A stretch of DNA of 33,999 nucleotides from Defluviicoccus sp. (GTDB lineage Bacteria > Pseudomonadota > Alphaproteobacteria > MPNO01), in NCBI GenBank assembly GCA_022826125.1, contig JAJDVM010000316.1, forward strand, positions 1 through 33,999. Direction: 5' to 3'. Every line of letters begins with the position of its first letter. The stretch's first letter is position 1. The notes under the pieces were generated by a model that was not told the origin of the DNA, ran no database searches, and saw only the letters and a program-made list of their open reading frames with translations. Positions 1 to 12,398 of the stretch are shown here, piece after piece. The translations under genes and the position numbers were made by a program.

Positions 1-137
1 ACCGTCGTCATCGAGGGCAATAGCTACCGCATGAAGGACGCCAACACCGAATCATGATCGCGGCCACCAAAACGACCTTGCAGAAACCTACAACTTCAAA
101 CTGCTGGTTTTAGTGCATCTTCACAGTGTTGCTAGCA
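1..137 (+). mobile_element. Right end of an IS21-family insertion sequence (istB 3' fragment)
   Basis: The plus strand at 1-57 is open and ends in TGA. Its last residues include VVIEGNSYRMKDA, which resembles the C-terminal beta-strand tail of IstB, the AAA+ helper ATPase of IS21-family transposons. The rest of istB and istA lie outside the window. IS21 elements carry a short non-coding tail after istB and end in CA. A plausible end is GCTAGCA at 131-137, which would give a terminal repeat starting TGCTAGCAACAC on the other strand, but I cannot see the left end to confirm it. The element points toward the end of cas2 and sits where a type I-C leader and array would be expected. The IstB call rests on 18 residues and is moderate; the exact boundary is weak. 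Confidence 0.45.
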
Positions 138-175
138 CCCGCTGAACCGTGAGCGCTTGAGGTTCGCGCAGAGAA
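138..175 (-). promoter_or_regulatory. Truncated type I-C CRISPR leader remnant
   Basis: Directly after the cas2 stop the minus strand reads TCTGCGCGAACCTCAAGCGC, followed by a GGTTC that pairs imperfectly with the GAACC. From memory, type I-C leaders often carry a GCGCGAACC(C/T)CAAGCG motif just past cas2, so this is probably the cas-proximal edge of the leader. It is lost at about position 137, where IS21-like sequence begins. No type I-C repeat (GC-rich palindrome ending GAAAC) follows within the window. The motif assignment is from recall and needs alignment to intact leaders. Confidence 0.4.
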
Positions 176-466
176 TCAAAATACCAGCGGTCCTTCTGGG
201 TCATAGGTTTGCTTCGCTCCCACATGCTCGATTCGAGGACGCCAATTCGATCCCAGCCTGTAAAAGCGGAGGCTGTCCTCGCCTTCGTCGATCTCATCCA
301 TCAGTTTCGTGCGCAAGACAGTCCACTGGGCCGGGTCGAGTTGGCATTCGAAGACGGAGTATTGCACGCGCTGTCCGTGATCCTGGCACAAGCGGGCGAC
401 ACGCCGCAGACGCCGCCTGCCGGCTGCATCGGTCGTGGCCACGTCATATGTGATGAGCATAAGCAT
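176..466 (-). CDS. cas2: CRISPR-associated endonuclease Cas2 (type I-C)
   Basis: This 96-residue protein has the ferredoxin-like start MLMLITYDVATTD, with the conserved acidic residue at Asp8, and the family motif RVQYSVFECQLDPAQW in the middle. Cas2 is the dimeric core of the Cas1-Cas2 integrase that inserts new spacers next to the leader. The length is normal for the family. It is the last gene of the operon and starts 6 bases after the cas1 stop, so the two are almost certainly co-translated. The gene appears intact, but the sequence beyond its stop, where integration should take place, has been replaced by an insertion-sequence end. Confidence 0.95.
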   Translation of the reverse strand: MLMLITYDVATTDAAGRRRLRRVARLCQDHGQRVQYSVFECQLDPAQWTVLRTKLMDEIDEGEDSLRFYRLGSNWRPRIEHVGAKQTYDPEGPLVF

Positions 467-472
467 GTCGGA

Positions 473-1513
473 CTACCTCCAGACAAACGGCGGGTAGCCG
501 TCAAGTTCCCCACGAATCCTGCGAGCGAGCAACCGCGCCTGCACGAAGGGAACGAGCCCGAGCGTGGTCTTTTCGCCGAGGAATTCGTGAGTGAGCTCGC
601 GACTCTTGCGATCCTGATAGGTGACCAAAACGGTCTTGCGCGCGTTATCGCTCAGCGTTACGGCCCCGCTGACGGCGGTACTGAAATCGCCCGGCGCAAT
701 CTGCTGGCGATTGATCAGCGTCAGGCAGACGCGGTCGGCAAGCACCGGCCGCAATTCTTCCATGAGATCGAGTGCAAGGCTCGGTCGCCCTGGGCGGTCT
801 TCGTGCAGAAAGCCCACCGCGGGATCAAGGCCAACGGTTTCCAAAGCGGATCGACAGTCGTGCATGAGCAGCGAGTAGAGAAAGGACAAAAGCGCGTTGA
901 CCGGATTGAGCGGCGGGCGGCGGGATCGGGATTCGAACTTGAATTTCGGATCGGGTCTTCGGATCAATTCGTCGAATACGGAGTAGTAGAGTCGAGCGGA
1001 TTCTCCCTCAATCCCCCTGAGGGCATTCTTTGCGGACTCGTTGGCAGCCCGGCGTGCCGCGTTGCTCAGACGGCGCTGAATCGCGTCGAGGCGATCGCGG
1101 GCTTCGTCGTCCATCTTACTTCGATGATCGCGCAGGGTGCGGCGCACGACAGTACGCTGGTTGAGTAGTTTTCCAAGCACGAAGTCGCGGGCCAGCCCCG
1201 TGCCTGTGTCATCGTCGTCTGCGCCTCGATATTGGGCTCTTCGCAGTTGCACATTGCCGGTAACGGGACCGGTGACACGGGCCAGGAAGCGACCGTTTCG
1301 GCTCAGAAACGACAGGCTCACGCCTTTTCTGGCGCAGTGTCCGATCAATTGCGGGGTTGCTCCAACGGCACCGAAACAGACGATACCGCCGAGCAGATGG
1401 ATCGGTACTCGCCCTTGCTCCTCGCGATTGACACTGACTACCGCGTTCTCACCGTCTTTGCGCAACCAGGCATTCTCTGTGGTCACATAAAGCGTATTCA
1501 GATGACGGCGCAT
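473..1513 (-). CDS. cas1: CRISPR-associated integrase Cas1 (type I-C)
   Basis: This 346-residue protein shows all the expected metal-binding residues: Glu169 in IEGESARLYY, His237 in VGFLHEDRPGRPSLALDL, and Asp249 in the same block. Cas1 catalyses the strand-transfer reactions of spacer acquisition in a Cas1-Cas2 heterohexamer. The type I-C form is recognisable from the N-terminus (MRRHLNTLYVTTENAWL) and the PLNPVNALLSFLYSLL helix. The gene lies 10 bases downstream of cas4 and 6 bases upstream of cas2, which fits a translationally linked adaptation module. No frameshift or stop is seen, so the protein should be functional if expressed. Confidence 0.96.
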   Translation of the reverse strand: MRRHLNTLYVTTENAWLRKDGENAVVSVNREEQGRVPIHLLGGIVCFGAVGATPQLIGHCARKGVSLSFLSRNGRFLARVTGPVTGNVQLRRAQYRGADDDDTGTGLARDFVLGKLLNQRTVVRRTLRDHRSKMDDEARDRLDAIQRRLSNAARRAANESAKNALRGIEGESARLYYSVFDELIRRPDPKFKFESRSRRPPLNPVNALLSFLYSLLMHDCRSALETVGLDPAVGFLHEDRPGRPSLALDLMEELRPVLADRVCLTLINRQQIAPGDFSTAVSGAVTLSDNARKTVLVTYQDRKSRELTHEFLGEKTTLGLVPFVQARLLARRIRGELDGYPPFVWR

Positions 1514-1523
1514 GCGTTGAGAG

Positions 1524-2162
1524 TCAACTCTCTATTGCGGAATGCAGCCAGTTGTTTACCGTATCCGGATCCCGGACTGCACGCGGCTGGCAGAATTCGT
1601 TGAGCGAACACGCGTCGCACTTTCGCGGCTCGTACTCTGGCAGTGGCGTACCCCCGGCTTCAATCATGTTGCGGGTGTCGGAGGCCACGCGCTCGGTAAC
1701 ATGTCGCAGTTGCCGATCGAATTCAACCGACTTGCGCCGACGGCTGCGTCCGTAGAACAGGGCGCCCTCGGGAATCGAGGTATCCAGCATCTCCTCCAGG
1801 CAAAGCGCCTGTGCACAAAGTTGCACCTCGTCCGCCCGGTGGGACTTTGGCCGCCCGCGCTTGTACTCGATGGGATAGAGACCACGATCTGCGTGAATTT
1901 CCACAACGTCGACGATGCCTGTAACTCCAAGCCGTAAGGACCGAACGGGGACGCTGCGTTCGACTCTTACGGAAGGTCGAGATTCGTTGGTGCCCGAATC
2001 GACGCGGGCGTGGAGAACGCGTCCTTCGGCAGTGTACCGGTTCTCAGCCCAATGCTGTTCGAGATGGATCAGCGCACATTGGCGCGGACAATACAGCATG
2101 TGCTGCAGCGCGGAGATCGGAATGAGGTCGTCTTCGCCAACCAATTCGCGCGTGCCAGCCAT
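1524..2162 (-). CDS. cas4: CRISPR-associated exonuclease Cas4 (type I-C)
   Basis: This is a 212-residue PD-(D/E)xK-family nuclease with an iron-sulphur cluster. The four cluster cysteines appear as Cys25 in the N-terminal LYCPRQC segment and Cys182, Cys185 and Cys191 in KCDACSLNEFC. The nuclease core shows Asp85 in GIVDVVE and the Glu99-x-Lys101 of PIEYKRG. Cas4 trims prespacers and checks the PAM so that spacers are inserted in the right orientation. It sits between cas7 (9 bases upstream) and cas1 (10 bases downstream), the usual I-C position. All key residues are present. Confidence 0.95.
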   Translation of the reverse strand: MAGTRELVGEDDLIPISALQHMLYCPRQCALIHLEQHWAENRYTAEGRVLHARVDSGTNESRPSVRVERSVPVRSLRLGVTGIVDVVEIHADRGLYPIEYKRGRPKSHRADEVQLCAQALCLEEMLDTSIPEGALFYGRSRRRKSVEFDRQLRHVTERVASDTRNMIEAGGTPLPEYEPRKCDACSLNEFCQPRAVRDPDTVNNWLHSAIES

Positions 2163-2171
2163 CTCGAGGCA

Positions 2172-3107
2172 TCAGATCCGGTCTATGATTTCGATGCCGC
2201 TCGGCACTTCGGTTTTGTCCAGACGAACACGGTAGTCGTTGTAGCTGCGAGCGGGCGGTAGACTTTGGACTCGCCGGTCGGCAGGATCGATTTCCTCTCC
2301 ATCGAGAAACCGATTGACAGTCACCCGTTGAAACAGACGGTGCGCGGCGGCGTTGCCGAGTGTACTCTGGTGCTTGAAGACAATCAGCCGGCGGGCGTTC
2401 ATTTCGCCTCGCGCGGCCGAGCGGTCGTGATCGAACATGGATTCGAGCGCTCCCCAGAGGATGTCAAGATCGGCCTCGGAAAAGCCGGTTCCCTTGGCTT
2501 TGTCGCCAGCGAGGCAAGCGGATACGTATCCGTGCGCGCGGTAAAGCCCGTAAGGCACGATGTGTTTACGTCCCATGGTCCGGATATCGCCCTTGGACTC
2601 CGCATCCGACGCGGTGGTAGCCGCCATGCGAGTGATTGAAACCTCGAGCGGCAATATCGGTTCGACGGATCGTCCGAACGCGAACTGCACGGGTCCGCGA
2701 ACCTGGCCGCAGTTCGCTCCCTTGGTCGACATCACGGCGCCGAACGCGCGAACATCGAAGAAATTCGCGCACATCCAGCGTGTCAGTTCCCGGGCCTTCT
2801 GTTCATCCTTGGGCAGTTTCTCGCGGTCCTTGTCGGTGGCGTTCGGCAGGAGGGCATCCCAGGCTCGTTTCTGCTGCAACTCCAGTATCGCGCGCTCCTG
2901 AACGAAAATCTCGTACCCCGGACTGTCGCCCTTCGTCAGGGCAACGAAATTGCGAACCTTGCGCTTAAGGCAAACGTCGGTGACGAGTCCCTGGTTGGTC
3001 TCCGGATCGAGCCGGGGCAGGTTGCCCGCATCGGGGTCGCCGTTGGGATTGCCATTGGTGACATCGAACAGGTAAACAAAATCGTAGCGGTTGCCGATCA
3101 CGGTCAT
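2172..3107 (-). CDS. cas7: Type I-C Cascade backbone protein Cas7 (Csd2)
   Basis: This 311-residue RAMP-superfamily protein has the characteristic I-C opening [20 protein letters not shown] and the later blocks FGAVMST and [10 protein letters not shown]. In the effector complex, several Cas7 copies polymerise along the crRNA and form its backbone. It starts 3 bases past the cas8c stop and ends 9 bases before cas4, so it belongs to one polycistronic unit. Length and motifs are normal for Csd2. I see no truncation. Confidence 0.95.
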   Translation of the reverse strand: MTVIGNRYDFVYLFDVTNGNPNGDPDAGNLPRLDPETNQGLVTDVCLKRKVRNFVALTKGDSPGYEIFVQERAILELQQKRAWDALLPNATDKDREKLPKDEQKARELTRWMCANFFDVRAFGAVMSTKGANCGQVRGPVQFAFGRSVEPILPLEVSITRMAATTASDAESKGDIRTMGRKHIVPYGLYRAHGYVSACLAGDKAKGTGFSEADLDILWGALESMFDHDRSAARGEMNARRLIVFKHQSTLGNAAAHRLFQRVTVNRFLDGEEIDPADRRVQSLPPARSYNDYRVRLDKTEVPSGIEIIDRI

Positions 3108-3110
3108 AGT

Positions 3111-7955
<4,845 letters not shown>

Positions 7956-7987
7956 GGTTTCGGGTCAATGCGGCGGCACACGGTACT

Positions 7988-8168
7988 CTGAAACTTGGCC
8001 AGAAATCACCGGTTCCGCTTGGACTTGGGCATAAGTATGCGGATCGCGCGACGCCGTGGCGAGCGAATTTCTGGGAATCCAAGCAGCGGCGGGAGACCGA
8101 CGTCGACACCCCCGATGCGGGAGATCAGGCACGGGACACTCGCATTTGGCACCCGTGAAACTCGGCCA
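7988..8168. repeat. Repeated CTGAAACTTGGCCA-type motif, possible IS terminal repeats
   Basis: CTGAAACTTGGCCA at 7988-8001 recurs as GTGAAACTCGGCCA at 8155-8168 in the same orientation, with a third weaker relative (CGCATTTGGCAC) just before the second. Multiple direct copies of a short motif near an end are typical of IS21-family termini, but no transposase gene is adjacent. This may be a remnant end. The match is by eye over 14 bases. Confidence 0.3.
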
Positions 8169-8349
8169 ACCCCGCAGCCTACGCCTCACAAATGCCGTCC
8201 ATGGGCAGCGCATGGACGCGGCGACAGGCCGAAGTCGTATTTGAAGAAGCTCTGATCGAGGGCTCACCCTGGAGCATCCGGATTGTCAACACCCTTGAAA
8301 AAGCGGTGTCGCCAGAGCATCCGGCGGACAGCAATTTCCGCAAATTCAA

Positions 8350-8369
8350 GGGGACAGGCGCGTGTCCCC
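8350..8369. repeat. Small perfect hairpin, REP-like
   Basis: GGGGACA at 8350-8356 pairs with TGTCCCC at 8363-8369 around a six-base loop. Short GGGGACA...TGTCCCC hairpins are common in proteobacterial intergenic and mobile DNA. There is no U-run on either side, so it is not a standard terminator. Confidence 0.4.
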
Positions 8370-8864
8370 GGAGCATCAACTCGATCCGGCAAGAATCAGG
8401 CGGCCCATGTCGCCGAAAACGCACGGAAGTGCATGTCAGGCGTGCGCCTGGACGACACCTGCAGCGGGCTGCGGTCAGGTGTGGGGACCGAGCCGCCTCC
8501 GGCGTCGAGGAGAGCACCGGGAGGCGGCATTCAGGAGGGGAAGATCGCCGCCGGCGAACCCGGCGACGGGGAGCCGCCGCGGCGCGTGAGCGGGCGGCGG
8601 TGCGGACGGAGCCGCGGGCAGCCGTGCGCAGCACGCTGCCGACGGCGGTGTACGGCGAAGCCGTCACCGGCGACGCACGAAGTGCCGGTGCGGCCGGCCG
8701 AGGCGCTGCCCACAGTCGGCGCAGCCGGCCAGGGCGAGCGGGGCGAGGTCGATGACGAGCGCGGCGCGCAGCGCCGGCGAGGAACGAACGGCGACGAAGA
8801 CACCGTCGAAGCTCGCCGCAAGTGTGTCGGCGCGGCAACGGCGGTGAGCGAAGCGAGCCGCCGG

Positions 8865-8910
8865 GCAAGCGGAGCGCGCAGCGACCGAAGGGAGCGGAGG
8901 CGCGAGGGAT
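8865..8910. repeat. Intergenic repeat, copy 1 (intron-containing site)
   Basis: These 46 bases match 12262-12306 almost exactly at both ends and differ only in the centre. The shared start is GCAAGCGGAGCGCGCAGCGA and the shared end is GAGCGGAGGCGCGAGGGAT. The copy lies 45 bases before the group II intron, and the similarity resumes directly after the intron (CCGGTCGCG...), so the intron sits inside this repeat unit. Confidence 0.6.
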
Positions 8911-8955
8911 ACCCGCCCGAAGGGCCGAGACCGCGCAGCGGGCTCGGCAGGGTAG

Positions 8956-10832
8956 GTGTGCCGAGCATGATTGACAGCTTGGAGGTGAAAGTTCTCTATC
9001 CAGCCTGATGGTGGCGAAGGATTAGCGAAGCGCAAGGGCGTCGTCGTGAGGCGGGGTCTGAAGGAAGCGTGGAGCAAAACCGCGACCCGATGGACAAGAA
9101 CCGAATATGAGGCCGGTCCGGCCGGACGAGCGTGCCTACGAACGCGAAGTCCACAACCATCAAGGTCCGGGGCGGTAGATTCGGCGGGTGTGCGGTGAAG
9201 GCGGTCAGTCTTACCTCGGGAGGTCTGTGTCGTGTCCGGTATTCCCGGACTGAGCGTTTCCGAAAGGAACGTGATCGCGGCGCAGAAGTCAGCAGAGGGC
9301 ATAGTAGTCGGCTTGCCGACGAAGGCCCGAACGACGGACAGGGCAAGTAGGACGGTATTCTCATGCGGACCAAGCGGCAGAACATCCAGTTGGAACTGGC
9401 CTTGGAGCCGGAGGCGAAGGGTGAAGCCCGGAGCACCGGCGACCAAGGGACCGAAGCTCGCATGGCGGATACCGACACCGAACGCCCGGCGGCCGGGCGG
9501 GGACCATCCATGGAAATGGTGGTCGAACCCGGCAATCTGAGGAAGGCGCTGGCGCGTGTCCAGCGCAACAAGGGGGCACCCGGCGTCGATGGCATGACTG
9601 TCAGGGAGCTGGGTGCTTATCTGAAGAACCACTGGCCCGAGATGAAGTCCCAACTTCTCGAAGGCACCTATCGGCCGCAACCGGTACGGCGGGTGGAGAT
9701 ACCGAAGCCATCGGGAGGCGTTCGCCTGCTCGGTGTGCCCACGGTGCTCGACCGCTTCATCCAGCAGGCGGTGATGCAGGTGCTGCAACGGGATTGGGAC
9801 GGAAGTTTCTCGGATGCGAGCTACGGGTTCCGGCCCGGACGCTCGGCCCATCAGGCGGTACGGCGCGCTCAGGAGCACATCCGGACGGGCCACACCATTG
9901 TGATCGATCTCGATCTGGAGAAGTTCTTCGATCGGGTCAATCACGACATCCTGATGGGTCTGGTGGCAAAGCGTGTGGCCGACAAACGCCTGCTCAAGCT
10001 CACCCGCGGTTTTCTGACCGCTGGCGTGCTGGACGGCGGGCTGGTCGGTCCAACTACCAAGGGGACGCCGCAAGGCGGCCCACTCTCGCCATTATTGTCT
10101 AACCTGATGCTGGACGTTCTGGACAAGGAACTGGAAAAGCGCGGCCACTGCTTCGTGCGTTACGCCGACGACTGCAACATCTATGTGCGGTCTCGTCGGG
10201 CGGGCGAGCGGGTCATGGCCAGCGTGACAGCCTTTCTTGCCCGGCGACTGAAGCTGAGGGTGAACACAACCAAGAGCGCGGTGGACCGTCCAGCGGTACG
10301 GGCCTTTCTGGGCTTCAGCTTCACGGGCGGGCGGTCGCCGAAGCGGCGCATTGCGCCGCAGGCGCTCGCCCGGTTCAGGTTGCGGGTCCGGAAGATGACA
10401 CGCCGTACCCGGGGTGTCAGCCTGGCTCGCCTCGTCGAGGACCTGTCCCGCTACCTCACCGGGTGGCTGGCTTACTTCGGCTTCTGCGAGACCCCTTCGG
10501 TACTGCACCGCCTTGACGGGTGGATCAGACGGCGGCTTCGCGCCTTCGTCTGGCGGCAGTGGAAGCGTGGACGTACCCGCCATTCGGCGCTACGTCGCCT
10601 GGACATCAATCCGTACTTGGCGGCGCGAACCGCCGCCAGTGCCCAGGGTCCATGGCGCATCAGCAACAGTCCCGCGCTTGCCATTGGGATGCCCACCGCC
10701 TTCTTCGACCGGCTCGGCCTCGTTTCTCTACGATGCCGCGCTGCCGCTTAATTCCGTCGAACCGCCGTGTACGGACCCGTATGCACGGTGGTGTGGGAGG
10801 GGTGGAGCCGCGAGGCTCCCCCCTATCCCTAT
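8956..10832 (+). ncRNA. Group II intron with internal maturase gene
   Basis: The 5' end shows the GTGYG consensus as GTGTG at 8956-8960. It is followed by domain I sequence typical of bacterial introns that carry this kind of maturase (GGAGGTGAAAGT, then GAAGGAAGCGTGGAGCAAAA near 9060). Domain V is visible at about 10759-10796 as ACCGCCGTGTACG, the loop GACC, and the complementary strand ending GGTGGT. The usual AGC triad position looks like CGC. Domain VI ends in CTATCCCTAT, putting the 3' splice site near 10832. Resumed similarity to an intron-free repeat at 12262-12375 supports both ends. The intron lies on the plus strand, opposite to nearly all genes here. Confidence 0.82.
9363..10751 (+). 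CDS. ltrA: Group II intron reverse transcriptase/maturase, no endonuclease domain
   Basis: This 462-residue intron-encoded protein carries an RT core: RNKGAPGVDGMT in the N-terminal block, the RT1 segment IPKPSGGVRLLGVPTVLDR, Asp residues in VIDLDLEKFFDRVNHD, GTPQGGPLSPLLSNL, and the catalytic YADD at 267-270. The maturase X domain follows (LARLVEDLSRYLTGWLAYFG). The protein ends with PWRISNSPALAIGMP and lacks the Cys-rich HNH endonuclease. It should bind and help splice its own intron and prime reverse transcription, probably from nascent strands. All RT motifs are present, so the intron may still be mobile. Confidence 0.93.
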   Translation: MRTKRQNIQLELALEPEAKGEARSTGDQGTEARMADTDTERPAAGRGPSMEMVVEPGNLRKALARVQRNKGAPGVDGMTVRELGAYLKNHWPEMKSQLLEGTYRPQPVRRVEIPKPSGGVRLLGVPTVLDRFIQQAVMQVLQRDWDGSFSDASYGFRPGRSAHQAVRRAQEHIRTGHTIVIDLDLEKFFDRVNHDILMGLVAKRVADKRLLKLTRGFLTAGVLDGGLVGPTTKGTPQGGPLSPLLSNLMLDVLDKELEKRGHCFVRYADDCNIYVRSRRAGERVMASVTAFLARRLKLRVNTTKSAVDRPAVRAFLGFSFTGGRSPKRRIAPQALARFRLRVRKMTRRTRGVSLARLVEDLSRYLTGWLAYFGFCETPSVLHRLDGWIRRRLRAFVWRQWKRGRTRHSALRRLDINPYLAARTAASAQGPWRISNSPALAIGMPTAFFDRLGLVSLRCRAAA

Positions 10833-11107
10833 CCCGGTCGCGAAGCGACGCGCCCGAACTCATGGCATGGACGGCGACAGGATTCACCATGCTCTGCACC
10901 GTCACCGGCATCGCCGACATGACTGTCGTCAACACCATCTGCGGCAGCGACAGCGTTGCCGAGCGGCGGAGCCGCCGCGGAGCGCGACGCCGAAGGCGGC
11001 GCGCGAAGCGAAGGCGGTCGCGGCGCTCAGCAATGCGGTGGCGCCGACCAAAAGGAAAGGGCCGCGCCGCCGGGAAGCGACGCGGCCCTTGGGGATGGCG
11101 CTTGCGC
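10833..11107. other. Intron 3' exon and hairpin-rich intergenic DNA
   Basis: No gene is supportable here. The stretch starts with the 3' half of the repeat that hosts the intron (GGTCGCGAAGCGACGCG, itself a small hairpin with a GAA loop). It continues with packed short inverted repeats such as GCGGCGGAGCCGC and GCCGAAGGC at about 10970-11040, and ends with the terminator of the next gene. Confidence 0.5.
11048..11088 (-). terminator. Rho-independent terminator of the SLOG/DUF2493 gene
   Basis: On the minus strand GGGCCGCG (11088-11081) pairs with CGCGGCCC (11066-11059), followed by TTTCCTTTT. It lies 20 bases past the stop of the gene ending at 11108 and is correctly oriented. Confidence 0.75.
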
Positions 11108-12034
11108 TCACGCCGCGCAGCGCTGCACCGGGATGCCGAGCTTGATGGCCTTGTCGACCAGGTTGTCGGTGATGCCGCTGCCCGGGAACGCGATCACGCC
11201 CTTGGGCAGCAGGTTCAGCAGATCGTCGTTGCGCCTAAACGGTGCGGCCCGTCCGTGGCGGTCCCAGTCGGGCTTGCACACCACCTGGTGCACGCCGTTG
11301 CGGTCGGCCCACTGGGCTGCGATCTTCTCCACGCCCGGGCCGCCGCCGTGCACGAGCACCATGTCGGTGTATTTCGCGCGGGCGTTCTCCAGGCGCCGGA
11401 ACACCGCGTCGGGGCTGGCGATGTGCTTGCCGCCGGCGATGGCGATCAGGGTGCCCTCGGGCAGGTGCGCCTGGGTCTCGCGGTCCTTGCGGGCGCGCAG
11501 GAAGTCGCGGGCGTCGATGGCCGCCGAGGTGAGCTTGCGGGTCTGGCTCGTGTGGCTGCCGTAGCGGGGCCGCCAGGTGCCGCCGGTCGCGTCGCGGTAG
11601 GCGTCGGCTGCGGCGTCGCGCATCTTCTCGAACGCGGCGCGCCGCTGCCCGAGGTTCTGCGCCCGGTCGGTGACGAGTTCGAGCTCGCGTGCGGCGATCT
11701 CGGTGCCGTCCTGCTGGCGCTGCAGGTCGCGCAGTCTGGGGGCGAGCTTGTCGACGCCGCGGTCCAGCCGCCGCACCTGGGCGTCGAAGGTGTTGACGAA
11801 GCCCCAGAGCAGGCTCTCGCGCTCGTCGGCGAGCTGGGTGCCGTCGGGTCCGATGCTCTCGGCCAGGACCTGGAACGCTTCGGACACGGCTTGCAACGCG
11901 TCGTCCTCGTCCCAGATGTCCCTGGGATCGAACTCGTCGCGTGCGGGCGTTGCGCCGTAGAGCGCCGCGTTCTCGCAGATCACCGCGGTAGGGGACTGCG
12001 CTTGCAGAGTGTGAATGGAATCGAGTGTGTTCAT
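11108..12034 (-). CDS. DUF2493/SLOG-domain nucleotide-binding protein
   Basis: This 308-residue protein has an N-terminal helical region (to about 190) and a C-terminal Rossmann-like SLOG domain. The domain shows LIAIAGGKHI, then VLVHGGGPGVEKIAAQWA and VIAFPGSGITDNLVDKA. SLOG proteins bind nucleotides or nucleotide-derived signals; the ligand here is unknown. DUF2493 members are frequent on plasmids and phages. I chose the start at 12034 (MNTLDSIHT) because AGGAGA lies 9 bases upstream; the frame extends to 12085 without support. Its own terminator follows. A second SLOG-like protein is encoded at 16389-16916. Confidence 0.75.
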   Translation of the reverse strand: MNTLDSIHTLQAQSPTAVICENAALYGATPARDEFDPRDIWDEDDALQAVSEAFQVLAESIGPDGTQLADERESLLWGFVNTFDAQVRRLDRGVDKLAPRLRDLQRQQDGTEIAARELELVTDRAQNLGQRRAAFEKMRDAAADAYRDATGGTWRPRYGSHTSQTRKLTSAAIDARDFLRARKDRETQAHLPEGTLIAIAGGKHIASPDAVFRRLENARAKYTDMVLVHGGGPGVEKIAAQWADRNGVHQVVCKPDWDRHGRAAPFRRNDDLLNLLPKGVIAFPGSGITDNLVDKAIKLGIPVQRCAA

Positions 12035-12181
12035 GCGAATGTCTCCTAAAGGAAGTGAAGTGTTGAGCCTTTCGGCCCGGAGCATCGGAAGAGCGTCTCC
12101 CGACGTTGGCTTATTGGCTCACGCGCGCGCAGCGGAGCCACCCGCGAAGCGGGTCGCAACGCAGTGGAGAACCCCTTTAGG

Positions 12182-12224
12182 GGTTGGCGCAGTGAGCACG
12201 TGTGGGACAATGGGCCTACGTCGG
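12182..12224 (-). repeat. 43-base conserved intergenic element, copy 1
   Basis: This block matches 14702-14744 at 31 of 43 positions by hand alignment with no gaps. Its centre contains the palindromic CACGTG inside AGCACGTGTG, followed by ATGGGC and GTCGG. In both places it lies on the 5' side of a minus-strand gene and just past the preceding gene. A promoter/operator or a small RNA segment would fit; neither is proven. Confidence 0.5.
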
Positions 12225-12261
12225 GAGGAGCTTTTGTTACCCACGACCGCTTCTTCTCCCG

Positions 12262-12375
12262 GCAAGCGGAGCGCGCAGCGAGCCTGCGAGCGGAGGCGCG
12301 AGGGATTGCAGCGGAAATCGGAGCTTGCGGAGATTGCAGCGTAAAGCCCGGTCGCGCAGCGACGCGCCCAAACAC
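12262..12375. repeat. Intergenic repeat, copy 2 (intron-free site)
   Basis: The first 45 bases match 8865-8910. Near 12347 the sequence CCCGGTCGCGCAGCGACGCG matches what follows the intron at 10833 (CCCGGTCGCGAAGCGACGCG). The copy therefore resembles the group II intron target without the intron. The middle section is diverged. Confidence 0.55.
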
Positions 12376-12398
12376 ACCGCCTCGATAACCCTGTGTCG

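Larger units (their letters stand above)
7956..8955. other. 1 kb stretch without a supportable gene
   Basis: No reading frame here has recognisable protein features; those present are arginine- and serine-rich GC shadows on both strands. The first 200 bases contain repeated motifs like the end of an insertion sequence (7988-8001 and 8155-8168) and must also hold the cas promoter, which I cannot locate. A perfect small hairpin lies at 8350-8369. The last 100 bases consist of short inverted repeats and form the 5' exon of the group II intron. The stretch looks like decayed mobile DNA. Confidence 0.5.
12035..12398. other. Hairpin-rich intergenic region with shared elements
   Basis: The 364 bases contain no credible gene. 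They hold the Shine-Dalgarno sequence of the SLOG gene, a 43-base element shared with 14702-14744, the intron-free copy of the group II intron target (12262-12375), and many small hairpins such as ACCCGCGAAGCGGGT (about 12138-12152) and AACCCCTTTAGGGGTT (about 12170-12185). The promoter for the SLOG gene is probably here, but I cannot single it out. Confidence 0.5.

Noticed and set aside
8192..8755. Plus-strand frame of 187 codons upstream of the intron
   Set aside because: The first 50 codons look mildly protein-like, but the rest is Arg/Ala-rich shadow. There is no Shine-Dalgarno sequence and no recognisable motif.
8664..10073. Minus-strand frame of 469 codons across the intron 5' part
   Set aside because: It runs antisense through structured intron RNA and the maturase gene and has no protein-like features.
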